Source: Podarcis raffonei
Taxonomy: Eukaryota > Chordata > Lepidosauria > Squamata > Lacertidae
NCBI RefSeq assembly: GCF_027172205.1
Contig: NC_070604.1
Coordinates: 61,459,023 to 61,523,022, forward strand
Direction: 5' to 3'
DNA length: 64,000 nucleotides
Shown: one piece after another, positions 10,376-23,570 of the stretch
Layout: the number at the start of each line of letters is the position of its first letter
How positions within the stretch are numbered: the first letter of the stretch is position 1
Program-made: the position numbers and the translations under genes
Notes under the pieces: generated by a model
What the model saw: only the letters and a program-made list of their open reading frames with translations
What the model was told of the DNA's origin: nothing
The model's database searches: none

Positions 10376-13300
10376 GGTCTGCCCAAATACATTATAAAAA
10401 GATTGATCCTCCAAAGACCGATGAGATCATGTGACCTAAACTGCATTCTAGCAATGAACATGCATGCTTAAAAACTTTCTAAAACCAACATGGGTGTGTA
10501 GGGAGCTGTCCAAAGGAAAATCCCATCTCCCCCAAAATGCTATTAACCCTGGGACAAAAGCTCCCATTGGTACCAATGTGATGCATTCCATTTTAAATGT
10601 GGAACACACACACATATCCAGTTGCCAGACAGGAAGAAGGAAGCAGCAGCATGGTGGTTTAAGCTCTACTGCGAGAGGCACATAGAGAGATTGACCCCTT
10701 TACTGTCCATGGCTGAGCTATAGTGATGCAATTATATGAACAGCCTAAGCAAGGTCTGAGTTTGTCAGCTGAGCTTCCATTCCTTCTCTCCTCCTCTGAT
10801 GTGGCAATTGCGTCCATTTTTAATTAACCACATTTTATTGAAACATCGTAAGCGTAAGCTGTGGTTAATCTTGATATCATATTAAAAATACAACAGCTTC
10901 ATAAGCCATTATTTGAAGCTGGCTTGATTCAATACACTATATCTAAGATTAACCACTGCTTGTCTGGATTGATGCTGAACTAGTTAGAAGTAAAAGCTTC
11001 CAGTCTCCTCCCCACTACCATACCAGAGTGGGTGGGGGTCGGTGAACAAGTCTGAGGTTCATCTATGTACATTCCAACCATAGCCTACATCTCCATGAGA
11101 GCTGTGAGGGCAGGGGGAAGGAATGGAGAAAGGAACTTCCCTGGAAGTGAGTTTCCTATCCTAGCAGGATCCCAGATAACCTTCCATATAACAAAGGCTA
11201 TCATAGGCACAGAGAGCAGCGAAGTCCAAAGCCAACCCAAGGCCCAAGTGGTTCTAACAGGGGTTCAAGAGGCAAGTTGAGGACCAGTTTGTGGGAGGTC
11301 TAGGTCAAGCAGGGACTCGGGGGAAATGCAAGTTGAGGGGAAAACCAAGGTCCAGGCAAGCAGAACACAGTGCTGGCAGCAAGATGTTGTTCCAGTAGCT
11401 CTCTCAGCCTCACATTGAGGCTTTTAGGCCAGAGCTACCAGAACCTCACCATGGGCCCAGCTGAAGCCCTTTAGAGGTTTCCATAGAGTCCTCCTCATGA
11501 AAAGGACCCTCCTCACAAGTAATCCTCTTCTGCAACCAAGCACTCTTCCTAACTGTGACTATCTTGGCCTGCCTCTAGAGGTGCTGTCATTTGCAGGGAC
11601 TTGATGGTGGTTCTGCCTTCTGCTTCAGACACTGATCTTGCTTTCTGCTGGGAGTGGTCCCTGCTAGTCTCCCACAAGGGTCCTGGCTCCTACTCAGCTG
11701 CTTTCTGGGGGCTCCAGATCATCCTTGGGCAGGGCATGACAGTGATGAGCAGGAAAAGGCCAGTGGAAAATTGAATTTTCAGAATTATTACCTGAAATAC
11801 CCTGAACAGAGAAAACAATTTTCTTTGAGGACCTTGGCAGGTAAGGAAAGGGTTGTGGCTTCTCTTCCCATATAAAAAAGTGGGGGTCCCTACATTTGCT
11901 TTTTCATTGCAGTTTCCAATGGCATATTCATCATCATGACTACTTTGCCTCTCAGAGAGCAGCCCATAGGGAAGAGTAGAAGGCTAGAAGGAAAAGCCAG
12001 AGAGGAGGAAACACAATGGGTGTGTAGTAGGGAGAGTAGAAGAGAAAGTGGTCCCCCATTATGAGAGGAAGAGGCGGTGGCTATATTGAAAAAAAATTAA
12101 AGGGGGTAGTTGTGATTAGACACAACTGTCTCTTTGAATTTCTAATTCACTAGCGAATTGCTTGATTTACTTGAACTGGTTCACCAGTAGTAATTCGCTA
12201 AACAAATGCTTTCATACTATCAGTCTTCATGATCTTTTTAGTTCTCATGAAAGAAAAAAAGATGACATCGTCCACAAAATACCTATTTAAAACAAAAGGG
12301 AAAGGGAGTTGGCCTCTGGGACCTGTTCAGTTAGATGAGCAATTAGATGTGCTGATCACCCATGTCTCAAGTTCTAATAAGGCTAATGATGCTTTGAAGG
12401 CATATTTGTTTACCTGCTCCCGGGTTAATTTCCATCCAAAATGGGATCAGACAAAAGCGCAACACATTTCCCTCATTTGCTTCTCATTTGCTATACGACT
12501 GGATCTGAACAGAAACCAAGAGACCTCATTAACATATCTCTGATGCATTTCTCAGTTTTAGTGAGGACAGCTACACAACAGCACTGATTAGGTGCTAATG
12601 AAGCCATATACTGCAAGACTTTTGCAAAAACATGGTTGTCTCTGATGGGACATTATACTTTGAAAACAAAAGGCAGGGAGACTCTTGGGGAAACTTTGCC
12701 TAATCACACACAAGAGGAAGAAGTTATTTCTGAGTTAGGTCATATACTTAAATAATCATGCTGACGGATACAAGGTCAACCTTTGATCTATTTGTTAGGA
12801 AGGAATTTAAAATGTAGTAAAAGAAATATTGAACTGGCAGTGACATATTGACAAATGTGAGGTGTTTTGTCTCATTTTACTGAGTTATCATGTTTTACTG
12901 TTACCAGTTGTCTGATGTGTTCATTGCTGTAAATTGCCCTGACATTGTATGAAGAAAAGTAAGATATGAGCTTTAAATAAGTAGTAAAATTTTCAGTCAT
13001 ACGATAAGTGATTTAGAAACCTAATCAAGGAGAATTAAATCAAGGTTTATAAATGTGTTTTATTGTCATCTTTTGTATAACATCACATACTGGACAAATT
13101 TGGTAACTGCACAGGTTTAAGAAACAACAACAACAAAGACCCATGTGTATAGAAAATGTTAAGTGGAGCACTGCATTTGAAGGCACTGTTCCAGTGCCCT
13201 CATAGCCTGACCCAACCCCAAGCATCTCTGCAATATGCAGCTCTTTCCTTCACAATCCCTTTCCCATCAAAACAAGGGCCATTTCATTAGTGATAATGTA

Positions 13301-14714
13301 AGGAGAAAGAGCGGGAAAGAAGTACATAGCCATTAATCCCACTTTCTGTTTCTTAAAATAATGTTGCACGTCACCCCAGTCTCTGAGCAGTGCAACATTC
13401 CAGCAGTTCCAGGGTTCGTGTTTCCTTTTGGAAATGAGGCATGGCAGAGACTGGGGCGTCTTTATGATATATGGTTTATATTAAACATATATACAACCTG
13501 AACGTCCGATGGAGATGTTCACAGCATTAACACCCCAAAAGCATCTTGTTTCTCTCATAGCCACAGCCTTGGAGTCAAACAGAAATCAAACGTTGCTCTC
13601 CCTTTCTCCCCAGCTTGCTACTTTCCTTCTAGGCCATATCACTGCTAACTCTCTCCTCCAAACTTGGTTTTGTCTGGGGGGGGGGCTACCTATTCTCTGT
13701 CTCGCACAGAGCCCTTTGTTCTCTTAACAGCCCATCACCCAGGCTACCACCTCAACACAGGAAGCTAGCCTGGCTTATATTTTAACATTTGCTGAAACCA
13801 GGATTTTGAAGGATCTTGCGTACAGCCTATTTCGTCCTCCCTAAACTCATAGCAGTAACAAACTCCAAATCCTTCCCAAATCCAAAGTAACAATAAAAAT
13901 GTTGTGACCTGCTTGCTGATCAGTTTGACAGCTACAACCATTGGCCCAGTGAACTCATGAGAGCTGCCAGGATGGTTGGGAGGGCTGCCATGGCAAAGGA
14001 AGAAGGAGGGGGCTTTTGCAATATCAGGGATCTTCTAGTGGGATCTTCTAGAGTTGTGGGGTTGCAGGAAGCTTTCAAAGGACCAGCTACCATCTCACTC
14101 TGCCTCCTTCCTCCTTTTCCATGAGTAGACAAAACTTCAAAATTTCACACTCAATCTCAACTGGTCCTTAGTCTTCCTCTAGGTGGGTAGCAAGAGTTCT
14201 GTTATGTTTTCCTTCTTCTTTGTTGCGACTTGGCAGAAATAGAATTGGGTAGGCTGGGTGGATAAAGGGGATTCCCTTTAGGGGACCTGAAAGGTGAGCA
14301 GCTCCCAGCTCAAGGTCCAGGGGGCTGGGCTGCTGAGCAGCCATCTCAAGCTACCAGTGGTCTCAGATGCTTGGTTTTGTACCACACTGGTCTCTCAGAG
14401 CTGGAAAACCCACCAAATGGATGCCCCAGCCAATGAAGGTTGGCTTACAGGTTGAAAGTCTTTGATGTCAACAGATTGTCACCCAATGCATGCTTGCTCC
14501 GCCTATGTCTGTTTGCCAATAAGTTATGGCCCATTGGCACCCATACTTCTCTCTTGGTTGGTTATTGGTCTGCACCCTGTTTCTGGGCCATGATGGGGCT
14601 GCTGGAGCAACTGCACTGAAGCATCACACATGCTTTTTCACTTTGACCTTCTGCTTCAAAATGGACAGTGCCTGGTAAAATACTGAAGAATATGCTCTCA
14701 AAGCTCGACGTGCT
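10376..14714. other. TAAR2-TAAR1 spacer, second part
   Basis: 4.3 kb without a recognisable gene. About 11050-11745 is relatively GC-rich and has the look of an unclassified interspersed repeat, ending CATGACA, but no terminal duplication was found. A short inverted repeat (AGCGAATT / AATTCGCT) occurs near 12154-12198. About 12895-12990 resembles an old LINE 3' tail. Confidence 0.45.
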
Positions 14715-15716
14715 TCACTCCATAAAGAGCTGAGTCCTGGATGAATCTTGCTGAAAAACCTTCCCCAGTACAATCATCTTCAAGGCCCTTCGAAACCACA
14801 GGTAAAAATACGCATAAACAATTGGGTTGAAGGTGGAGTTCAAGTAACCAAACCAAACCAGGGCATCAATGAGAATGGGAGGTATTGCATAATTCATAAA
14901 GGGGTCTGTTGCCGTGCAGAAAAAGAATGGGAACCAGCAGATGAGGAAGACCCCTACCACAGTGCCTAAAGTCTTGGCTGCTTTTCGTTCTCTGCTGTGT
15001 GAAATGTGATGCTCAAATCTGATCTGTATTTGGTTTGCAGCAGCCTTAATGGACCTGGCTTGCCTTTTGGCTATAGTGTATATCTTCCCATAGACACATA
15101 ACATGACAAATCCAGGGATGTAAAAAGAAACCACGGAGGCCACCACTCCTGATGTTTCATTGAAGAAGACAAAGCAGCCTCCCACACAATAGATCAGCTT
15201 ATAGAAGGTCTCTTCTGCTCCAATCATGTTTAACTTCAAAAAGACCATCCCAAAGCCAAATGCAGCAGGGAAGACCCAACTTACAAAGATCATGATCAAT
15301 ACGACCCCTGTGCTGATCTTTGCTTTGTATCGCAGTGGGTCACACACGGCGTAGTAGCGGTCAATGGAGATAAAAGAGAGGTGGAAGATGGAGGCTGTAC
15401 TCAGAGTGATATCGATGCTGGTGTGGATTTTGCAGAAGAATTCTCCGAAATACCAGCAGTTCTCAACCGACCTCACCATGCTATAAGGCATGACAAGGAA
15501 ACCAAGGAGAAGGTCCACTGTGGCCATCGAGAGGATTAAGAAATTGGTCGGGGTGTGGAGCTGCTTGAAGTGTGATATTGAGATGATCACAGTCAAATTG
15601 CCAGCTAGGGTAGCCAGGATCACACACACCATGAAGATATACATGGAAATACGAATGCTGATTGACCAGCTGCTCTTTATGCAGGAGCCATTTATGTGTT
15701 CACAACACAACTGCAT
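14715..15716 (-). CDS. TAAR1: Trace amine-associated receptor 1
   Basis: Class A amine GPCR, 333 residues from the ATG at 15716. An upstream in-frame ATG at 15749 would add 11 residues, but human TAAR1 begins just before a comparable N-terminal stretch (…INISC), matching HINGSC here, so the inner start is preferred. Asp3.32 is D102 (HTSIDITL), followed by [15 protein letters not shown] (119 on), exactly the TAAR1 pattern. TM6 is [15 protein letters not shown]7 has [20 protein letters not shown], the TAAR fingerprint. The C-terminus DSSR.QLF matches TAAR1. Function in the family: Gs-coupled receptor for beta-phenylethylamine, tyramine and similar amines, mostly intracellular or neuronal. The frame is intact, without introns, on the same strand as TAAR2. 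Confidence 0.95.
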   Translation of the reverse strand: MQLCCEHINGSCIKSSWSISIRISMYIFMVCVILATLAGNLTVIISISHFKQLHTPTNFLILSMATVDLLLGFLVMPYSMVRSVENCWYFGEFFCKIHTSIDITLSTASIFHLSFISIDRYYAVCDPLRYKAKISTGVVLIMIFVSWVFPAAFGFGMVFLKLNMIGAEETFYKLIYCVGGCFVFFNETSGVVASVVSFYIPGFVMLCVYGKIYTIAKRQARSIKAAANQIQIRFEHHISHSRERKAAKTLGTVVGVFLICWFPFFFCTATDPFMNYAIPPILIDALVWFGYLNSTFNPIVYAYFYLWFRRALKMIVLGKVFQQDSSRTQLFME

Positions 15717-15749
15717 CCTTCCTAAAGACTCAGATTTCTGAAAGCACAT

Positions 15750-17736
15750 ATTAGGCCCAGTCTGATTGTGGTGTGTGCAGTTCTTCTTTTATGGTCAAAA
15801 CAGGATCTATTTATTGTTACCATCCAGAAGAAGGGGGCTTCCTGCCAAGAGAGAAAATTACAACATGAATATTTATTTTAGGGCCGAGACAAAAGGTGTG
15901 AGTTTTATTTTCTCCTGTGTTAAGAGTTTGTAATTGTGTGAATGTTATGTGAGAGAGGGATTTCATTAAGGGTGTGTGATTGTGTGAATGCACTTTGTAG
16001 TGTGTGTGTGTGTGTCTAGGCACACAAATGGTTTGGGGACTTGGCTCCTCTCACCACATGTGTGCAAGCGCCACTGTGGCAACTTTCCCCATCAGAATAT
16101 GGCTGTCAAGAGGAAAAAGTTTCCACATCTTATGTCAGTTGTGCAAGCCTGACATAAGCCTTTGAGCCCTTTCAAGGTGTTAGCAATCTTTAGGCTGACA
16201 TATTCGGCTTTTAAAGACCCGATGTGTAAATAATGTACAGAGGAAAATCATGATGCAGGAAGACTTCACACTGTCAATAATGGACTTTTAAGGTTATCAC
16301 AATATTTGCCAGTGGGCTTTCCAGTAAAAAATAATCATGAGGAGGAGGAAGGGGATGTGGCTTTTCAATCAGAAATGGAACACTGGCAATCCAGTCTACA
16401 AACCAGTTCCTTAATACAAATGGACTTTGCCTATTTACCCAAATGAGTTGAGCAGCATGATTAAAGGGGGAGGTGGAACACGTTCCAGCCAAATAATTAA
16501 TCATTCAATAGTATTGATTACAACCCTGCAGTTACCAAGAAATGACTGTGATGCAGTAGGAGCTGGCCTAGACAGTACTGCATACTCAGCAGGTAAAACT
16601 CTTCGGTATTCTCCCCTCTCCCAGGCTTCCCATTCTTCTTAGTGCCAACACAGTTGTTTGCTGGAATAAATCGCTATGGAGGGGAGGGATGAAAGTCTGT
16701 TTCACTTGCCTTGCACAGGGTGACACTTTAGCTGCTGTATGCAATACTTTGCTTGCAGCGCTACAGAGGATAGTGGCAAAAAGCAAAAAAAGGATTAGAC
16801 TGTCAGGATGTGGAAATGTCTTGTTCCTGGCATGATAAAAACTCAGTTGAAATGAGGATATCAATAAATAGATAAATAGATAAAGAAATACATCATTTTG
16901 GAAACACACCAATACACTCTTCTAGCCTAGCAAATGGTTCCCTTGAGAATCTCTTTCTGGGCATTTAGCCCATGAGATTTTCTACGTTACTCTTAAGAGA
17001 GTTTCCCCACCCACACCCCCAAGTGATTGAAATGCTTTTTCCAGACAGTGAATATTTTACACGACAGGTCCAAATCCTTACTTTCCATCTTTACTGCGGT
17101 GCAGCATGGAATGATGTATGAGCTATGATTCTAAGGCCTTCTCTTCATAACCATGTTGGACCCAGGACAGTCTAGATGAAAACAGCTGGACTTAAATATT
17201 CCCACTGATGTGACAGAAGATTTAGTATCTTGAAGGTGCTACTCATCCAAAGGTTCATCTGCTCCCTTTCAATCTGCTTTCCTTGACTTTTTGTGGGCTG
17301 TTTTGCTGATTCATTTCTAAGAAATTCTCCTCTGTGTTCTCTTCATCATGAATGAGATCATGATAAATTATGTTAAATGATGGATTCCAGAACACAAGAG
17401 GCCATGAAATGTTTGGGAGTGAAGGGTCTCCATCTGAATTTTTGCCAAAGCCATTGGTCTCTCTTTAAGCCACCCCCAACCTGATGTCCTTTAGATGTTT
17501 TACAGCACAACTCTCTTCATCCTGACCTTCCTGGCTGGGGCTGAGCATTGGAGTTCTAACAACATTTGGAGAGTACTTTGTTAGAGAAGTCTATCTTAGG
17601 CCAAAATATTTAAGAAGGGAAGGGAAGATAAACCTTTAAGGATGCCTAGATTCACCATTGCAGCTTAAATTAATGTGTCGGGTCAATCTTGTTGCAATTT
17701 ACTATGTCACACCCAAGTGGTATTATGCAGAGCAAA
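15750..17736. other. Region upstream of TAAR1, no gene recognised
   Basis: Contains a short GT-rich microsatellite (about 16000-16015) and unassigned sequence. The TAAR1 promoter should lie here, but no convincing TATA or CpG-island signal is visible. Confidence 0.45.
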
Positions 17737-18144
17737 TGTCAGGCTGCTGACATTTGCCCAGAAATGTACAAGACAAGGGGATGTTTCTTATCATCCTATT
17801 TTTATTCAATATTTACTTGGATATTGGCATTGTCCCAAGTGAATCTCCACCCCCTGTTTCTCCCACTTCCTCATCTGTCATTCTCATCGGCTCTTCCACG
17901 GGTATTGCTACGTGCCCTCTGTCTTTGAGCTCTTTGCTCTCCTACTTTCAAGGCTCGCTGGATTCTGGGAGATGGAGGGTCTGGAATGTTTTCTAAAGAC
18001 ATTGTGTCTGTCAGCTGTTGCCCTCCTTCTGCTTCCTCCTTTCTCATTATTTCCCAACTTTCCCCCTCATCTGCCTATAAGCTGTGACCTCCCTCAAACC
18101 CCTGTTGTAAAGCTAAACCATCCTCCTCTGCCCAGTCCCTGACA
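17737..18144 (-). mobile_element. Solo LTR, 408 bp, 5-bp target duplication GCAAA
   Basis: Plus-strand ends are TGTCAGGC and CCCTGACA. GCAAA precedes (17732-17736) and follows (18145-18149). A minus-strand AATAAA near 17806-17811 sets the orientation. The second half aligns with the LTR at 29210-29710 (shared CTTCTTCCT-, ATTTCCCA- and CCCCTGTT-type blocks), so both belong to one family. It is a fossil with no internal region. Confidence 0.85.
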
Positions 18145-19413
18145 GCAAATGAATACTCTTCAGTTGGACCATAGTCTTCTGAGGGCCTGCTTTCATGTCA
18201 TTACTTTTACTCAAAGGAGCTCCTCCCAAGTGCTGCACAGGTGAAAGTGTAACACTTGTGGCTATTAAAGAATCAGACCACAGTTCAGCAGGCAGCTGAG
18301 CAGGGCGGCTCATTTCCTATTTAGCAGATTCTCCACCCTGATTAATTTAATATTTTATATTTCCTCATTTTAGTTTCCTTGTGAGTAATTGTCTCCAGTC
18401 TCCTTTCCGCCTAATGATGACAAATGGCTCTGTTTTAAGAACTAGCTAAGGTAATCAAGTCTGATCTAATTGGACAATTCTTAACATTTATCAGTTAGAG
18501 AAATAACTGCATTAAGAAATAATAATTCCCATCACTATCTGTCAGTTTCGTTGAATGGAGCAGGGGAATAATAAAATAATGCAAACAAACAAATTAAGAA
18601 AAGCACTTTAGCTAAGAGAAAGAGACATTCCATTTAAATAGGCTGTAGATTATAAAAATGCAAATCTAGCACAGATCTAAATATTGTTCTGTTGAGTGCC
18701 TGGCAGGGGGACTCAGATTTAGGCTCCCAGCTTTATTAGACTTACTAGCAGTGATCTCATTCAAAACATCATCTAGGCTGGGATTCTATTTAGTGCCTCA
18801 GATTAGGCCCAATCTAACCCAGGATTACTCAGATCCAGAGATTACTCAATGCAGGGCCAGTGGCATTGTCCCTATAAGGGAGAAAATGCAGAATCAAAGC
18901 ATAATCAACTGAGCAAATATTAGCCCCAAAACCAACTCACACAAATATGGTATACAGTACAAGGGCATTTTAGAAATAAAAAGATCACCATAAGACATTG
19001 CAGCAGAAAATGTGCAATTGGGCAATTTCTAATAAGCAATGCAATAATGGTGATTGGAAATACAAAACAGTGAAATTCATCTGGTTGCAGAGTGCTGAGG
19101 CTGTTAGTTGATTCATCATTTGGTCTTCAATCAATCAATCAATCAATCAATCAAAGAAATCTTTATAAGAATATTCCACTTCGTCATTCTGTGCCTACCA
19201 TCTCCTCTGGAACATTTTTACTGAGGAAGGCAAGAGATGTAGTATCAGAAAGCTGAGAGGTAAGGGATATGTGGAACAGGAACATGTGAACCACTTTTGG
19301 AGGTGGAAATTTGTGCTACTAATCTGCCACCTGACACTTCATGGGATGTAGCTCTCTGGAAAAATGTATTGCAAACCCACACCTTTGTTTCTCATCTCTC
19401 CCCAAATCTATGC

Positions 19414-19415
<2 letters not shown>
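18145..19415. other. Intergenic, with CAAT-type microsatellite
   Basis: No gene seen. A tetranucleotide (TCAA)n run of about 28 bp lies at 19127-19154. The rest is A/T-rich and unassigned. Confidence 0.5.
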
Positions 19416-19452
<37 letters not shown>

Positions 19453-19590
19453 TTATACCTTGCCCATCTGGCTGGGTTTCCCCAGCCACTCTGGGCAGCT
19501 CCCAACAGAATATTAAAAACATGATAAAACATCAAACATTAAAAACTTCACTAAACAGGACTGCCTTCAGAATTGTGAGGGGGTAAGTGT
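19416..19590 (-). mobile_element. L2/CR1-group LINE 3' end, truncated
   Basis: The plus strand shows a (TAA)n run (19416-19450), then the reverse complement of a LINE 3' end (GGCTGGGGAAACCCAGCCAG on the minus strand) and a short part of the upstream UTR. The trinucleotide run is the element's own 3' tail. Same family as 27068-27440, 35016-35112, 44064-44918 and 50045-50433, all in the same orientation. Confidence 0.75.
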
Positions 19591-21054
19591 AAGTTTATGA
19601 CAATTTATTATGGTATATATTATACATATATTGAACAATGTGTTGTTGCTTAAACAAATACCATACCTTAGAGAGACTTCATTTTACTAGACAAGTTGCA
19701 AATTATGTCAGCTTTTCTTGTATTAACAAGTCAATATTTCTTTTTATTTATGAAGTTCAAGGGTAAGTGCCAATCCTTATATAGCCCAAACAGTATCATC
19801 CACACACAAGAGAGAGGTTTCAAGAATGATTTTCAGAGGATGAAAAAACCTCTATGAATGAGACACCCCCCCCAAAAAAATTCCAGAATGGATTGAGCAT
19901 CCTCTGTAGGCAAAGAATGCTACCTGGGAGACCCACAAGGGATAGAATGGAGTGGCTGGAAATACGTTCAGTAGGAACCCATATGGCAACATTTTGGTGC
20001 ATTCCTGGCCATCAAATGTGTTGATGGAGCACGGATATGCCCACCCAGCCCTGTTATGCCCCATTACACCTCTGCCCCACCCCTGTACCACCCTCTTCCA
20101 GGTCCAAAAATGACTCGCTTGTGCATGTTTGTGCATGCTTTGAACACACACAAAATGGGGTTGCCTGTAAATGTCTCACTTTGTTTAGGTAAGACCTATT
20201 AGTTGATGTATTTAGCTGAGGTATTTTTCTAACATTAGCAAAGATTTTTAGCCCTAGAGCATCCCATCATAATGTTTGTGCTAGTCTTGAACTTTCCATG
20301 GAAAGTCATGCCATCCAAATGCAACAATGTTTAATTTGGGACAATTCCTTTTTTAGTGAACTATTTTCTCAGCGTTTGACAAACTAGGGTTGGCAATTAA
20401 AGGAAACTGTAAATCATATCCTTTAAACTTTTTTTTCTTTTTAAATAATCTTTTTAAAAAGTAGCAGACATAAACGGTTAAATAGAAGCTATAATATCTG
20501 CATCTAGTTTACAAGTGCCGCAAAAAAATGGCACGGGAACATGCCATGCTCTGGTGCATGCTCTGGAACATGCTCTGGTGCAGCACAGAGCGGTTTGCCT
20601 TGTAACTAAAGCAATGGAGAGAGCAGTGAGGTTGGCACCCAGTTTCCCAGAGAATAAAATCTGTGTTGCAACAATAGGCTCCAGGCCCTCTTGCTTTCCA
20701 GGCAAATTCAAGCTACTGGATTTAACCTATAAATCCCAAATGGCTTGGGCCCTACATATCTTACAGCCAAGTTCTAAGCATGTTTACTCAGAAGCCTCTA
20801 CTCAATGGGTCTATTCTGAGTAGGGCTAATCCAAACCCCTTGTGCTGTGTTACTTGTTTGCCCAGCTCTATGGCTGTGACAAATGACACTCTGTCCCTGC
20901 ACTCCATCTTCCATCTGTCAAATGTGCAGGTGGTAGAGGACCTCTCATAAGATCCTTGCCACCAATAGCCAACAGAAAGTCCCCAATGGGATGTGATGAA
21001 GGTGGGGAGGGGATACGTTGGCCCAGAAACTTTTGGACCAGGGGACAGAAGGAG
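19591..21054. other. Intergenic, no gene recognised
   Basis: Unassigned. About 20770-20835 carries the common amniote CTACTCAGAAG-type palindromic repeat in decayed form. Confidence 0.4.
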
Positions 21055-21450
21055 CTGCCCTTTTCAGTTCTTTCTGTTTCTCATTTTCCATGCTTAAATT
21101 TTGTTCTCCACATTTCTGCAGCAAATTTGAGATTTCTTTATTTTTCAAATCCTCATCAAAACCCACCAGCGTTTTAGAATGAATTTCTTTGAGTAAAACA
21201 TTTTGTATGCAGCCTTGACTAATTTGCAAGCAATTTCCCCTTCTATGATGCATTTTTGTATGTTGTTTTCACAAATACGTCCACACTTTCCCCTAATATT
21301 TTTTGTAAGCATTGTTTGGTTGGAGAATTGCATTGCAAAATTCAGAGACATGCGAATTTCAAAGGAAGGCTGCGTTTTGGTTCCCATACAGCTTTGAAAA
21401 CCGCAGATTTGATAGACTTGCATTTAAATGCCAACTGAATCAAATTTCTC
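21055..21450. repeat. Unnamed A/T-rich interspersed repeat, copy 1
   Basis: Shares ordered blocks with about 28630-28935 and 55165-55545: CTGCAGCAA, TTTTGACTAATGC-like, CATTTTTGTATGTTGTTTTCAC, CCCTCTAATAT-like and GCAAAATTCAG. All three lie in the same orientation and are diverged. I cannot assign a family and see no shared ORF. Confidence 0.6.
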
Positions 21451-22912
21451 CCCCATCTCTAGGCTGGGTCCCCTTCAGGTCTCACTGCCATCACACCTTT
21501 CTAGGCTTGCACAACCAGCTATCTTCCTGTCCTCCTAACTTTCGCTCCAGTTGCAGTGTGTGGTAGGACTGTGAATGCGCTAAGAGGTGGTCCAGCCACT
21601 CCATAAAGCCCTGCCAGAGCAAGGAGCAAAGAACTGGATTGCAGTGATGATGATGATGATGATGATGGTGGCAACTTCTAATTTATATGGGGGTTACGTT
21701 CCAAGATACCACACATTTAGGTGGAATCACGTATATTTGAAACACCATTGAGAAAGCCTGCAAACACCCCATTCTGCCCCTGGCCTGCCCCATTCTCCTC
21801 CTTTTTGTGTGTATTTGGGTCACTTACAGGTTCAGCAAGATGCGCATGTGCATGGTCGCACACATATCGGATGCACCTAAAACAGTTGCTGCCTTTAATG
21901 ACAACTTCCTGATAAAGGGCTGCCTTAGCTAGATATCATCCACCAAGTCAGCTTTTGAAACTGCCTCTTTCTCTGTGTCTTGAATAAGAGAGATATTTTC
22001 TGGAAGAGAATATGTTTTGCTCTTCCCCCCCCCCAAAAAAATAAATACTTTAACATAGTCCATCTTGGAGGTCTTTTCATTATACAGTAAGAGGAAGATG
22101 CTGTGGAATGGCAAAAGTAGGCTTTTAAACAATCTCCAATTTCTGCCTTCTCTGTTAAAATGTGGGGTCTCTGCCATAGCCTCAGTTTCCCATTTCTTTG
22201 AAGTGGGCTTTCTTCATCTTGCAAGACATCTTTAGATGAGAAGCCACTCAGCTTGTAAACTGTTCCTAAAAGGTACAAGTCCCGTTTACAAACCCCATCA
22301 CAATGCTTGTTCTTAAGCCCTCTAGAAGTCAGAATGGAGTACATTATTAAAAGCCAGTATGTCCAGGAAGCAGCTGCTAAGAGAGAGAGAGGACCAAGCA
22401 AATGGTTCTATAAACTTTTTCCACTCCACTCACTGGAAAGGCAAATCCTTACTACTATTTAATTAAACATTATAGGCACATTAGGAACAAAAGGAGCCAC
22501 GCAGCACAGCGCATGCAGTCAACCTTTTGCGCAAGCCTCTACAAAGGGAAGAAAAGGCACAAACGGAGCTCTGTTTTGTGCTTCTTTTTCAAAGGGGTCA
22601 CTGTGTACAGAAAGCAACACTCATTGGCTGAGTTCTGCTTACTTTGTTGAGCAAACAGGCGTAATCCAGCAGATCTATCTGCTAATATTTGTCTGAAAAA
22701 GCAGAACTACTAGATACACAATTGCTGTGTACGGTAAGCACATATTACAAGACATATTAAGAGCTATGGGTGAACAATACTAATTGCTTGCTCTGCAGTG
22801 GAAACAGCAAGGCTTCCCCGCCCCTGCCCCCCAGCAGTGCGTTGCTATAAACATGTTGGATATAATCCCTGTTCTTTTAAAACAGATTCTACAAAAAAGC
22901 AATATAACTATA
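21451..22912. other. Intergenic, no gene recognised
   Basis: Includes a short (ATG)n run at about 21645-21668. Otherwise unassigned. Confidence 0.45.
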
Positions 22913-23136
22913 CAGTGATACCTCAGTTTACAAACTAAATCTGTTCCGGAAGTCTGTTCTTAAACCGAAGCATGCTTTCCCTAATGAGGCCTCCCGCCGC
23001 CGATGCCCTTCCACTGTTTAGCTTCCATTCTTAGACCGAGGTAAAGTTTGCAAACCAGGACACTACTTCCAGTTCTGCGGAGTTCATAAACCGAATAGTT
23101 AGTAAACAGGACTGTTTGTAAACCAAGGTACCACTG
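22913..23136 (+). mobile_element. pogo/Tigger-like MITE (224 bp)
   Basis: The ends are CAGTGATACCTCAG and GGTACCACTG, flanked by TA on both sides (22911-22912 and 23137-23138). Internal text (CCTCCCGCCGCCGATGCCC, TTAGACCGAGGTAAAG) marks a sister subfamily of the MITEs at 2089 and 63072. No ORF. Confidence 0.8.
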
Positions 23137-23269
23137 TATATTATATATCTAGCAAAATGTTGCTGTGCAGAATGAACATAAGAACATAGAACGTGCCCTA
23201 GAGGATGAAGCATCCCCTTCTCACATTGGCTAACCACTGATTGACATCAGTCAGAGGGGGAATTATTAG

Positions 23270-23570
23270 TGTGTGTTTTTGTTCTTATTTTTATTATGTA
23301 TTTTGTGTTTTTTATATTGTAATGTTGTGAACTGCCCTGAGATCTATGGATGAGGGGCGGTATACAATTTTAAATAGATAGATAGATAGATAGATGATAG
23401 ATAGATGATAGATACCTATAGAAAGCAGACACTTTCTCCAGCTGTGATTCCAAGCAACTGGTATCCAGAGCCATAATGTCTCCAATAGTGAAGGTAGAAT
23501 ATAGTCATCACAGCCTGTAGTCATTGATAGCTTTGTACTCCTTGAATTTGTCTAATCCTTTTTTAAAGCC
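23270..23570 (+). repeat. LINE 3' tail with GATA microsatellite, then an old CR1-like piece
   Basis: About 23270-23375 is an L2/CR1-type 3' end (AACTGCCCTGAGAT…GGGGCGGTATA) that passes into a (GATA)n tract at 23376-23413. About 23440-23570 matches a widespread reptile repeat with CCAAGCAACTGGTATCCAGA and AATTTGTCTAATCC. Confidence 0.6.

Noticed and set aside
11050-11745. Possible fourth LTR ending CATGACA
   Set aside because: No matching TG start, no polyA signal and no 5-bp duplication found; left as unclassified.
13040-13225. 61-codon minus-strand frame
   Set aside because: Short, no domain, no conserved neighbours.
19297-19586. Open frames with poly-Asn, poly-Ile or poly-Leu
   Set aside because: They are read through a trinucleotide tail of a LINE. 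The same holds for the frames at 49981-50272.
20478-20711. 77-codon minus-strand frame with Cys/Arg repeats
   Set aside because: The repeats come from a short GCATGCTCTGG-type duplication; no homology or splice sites.
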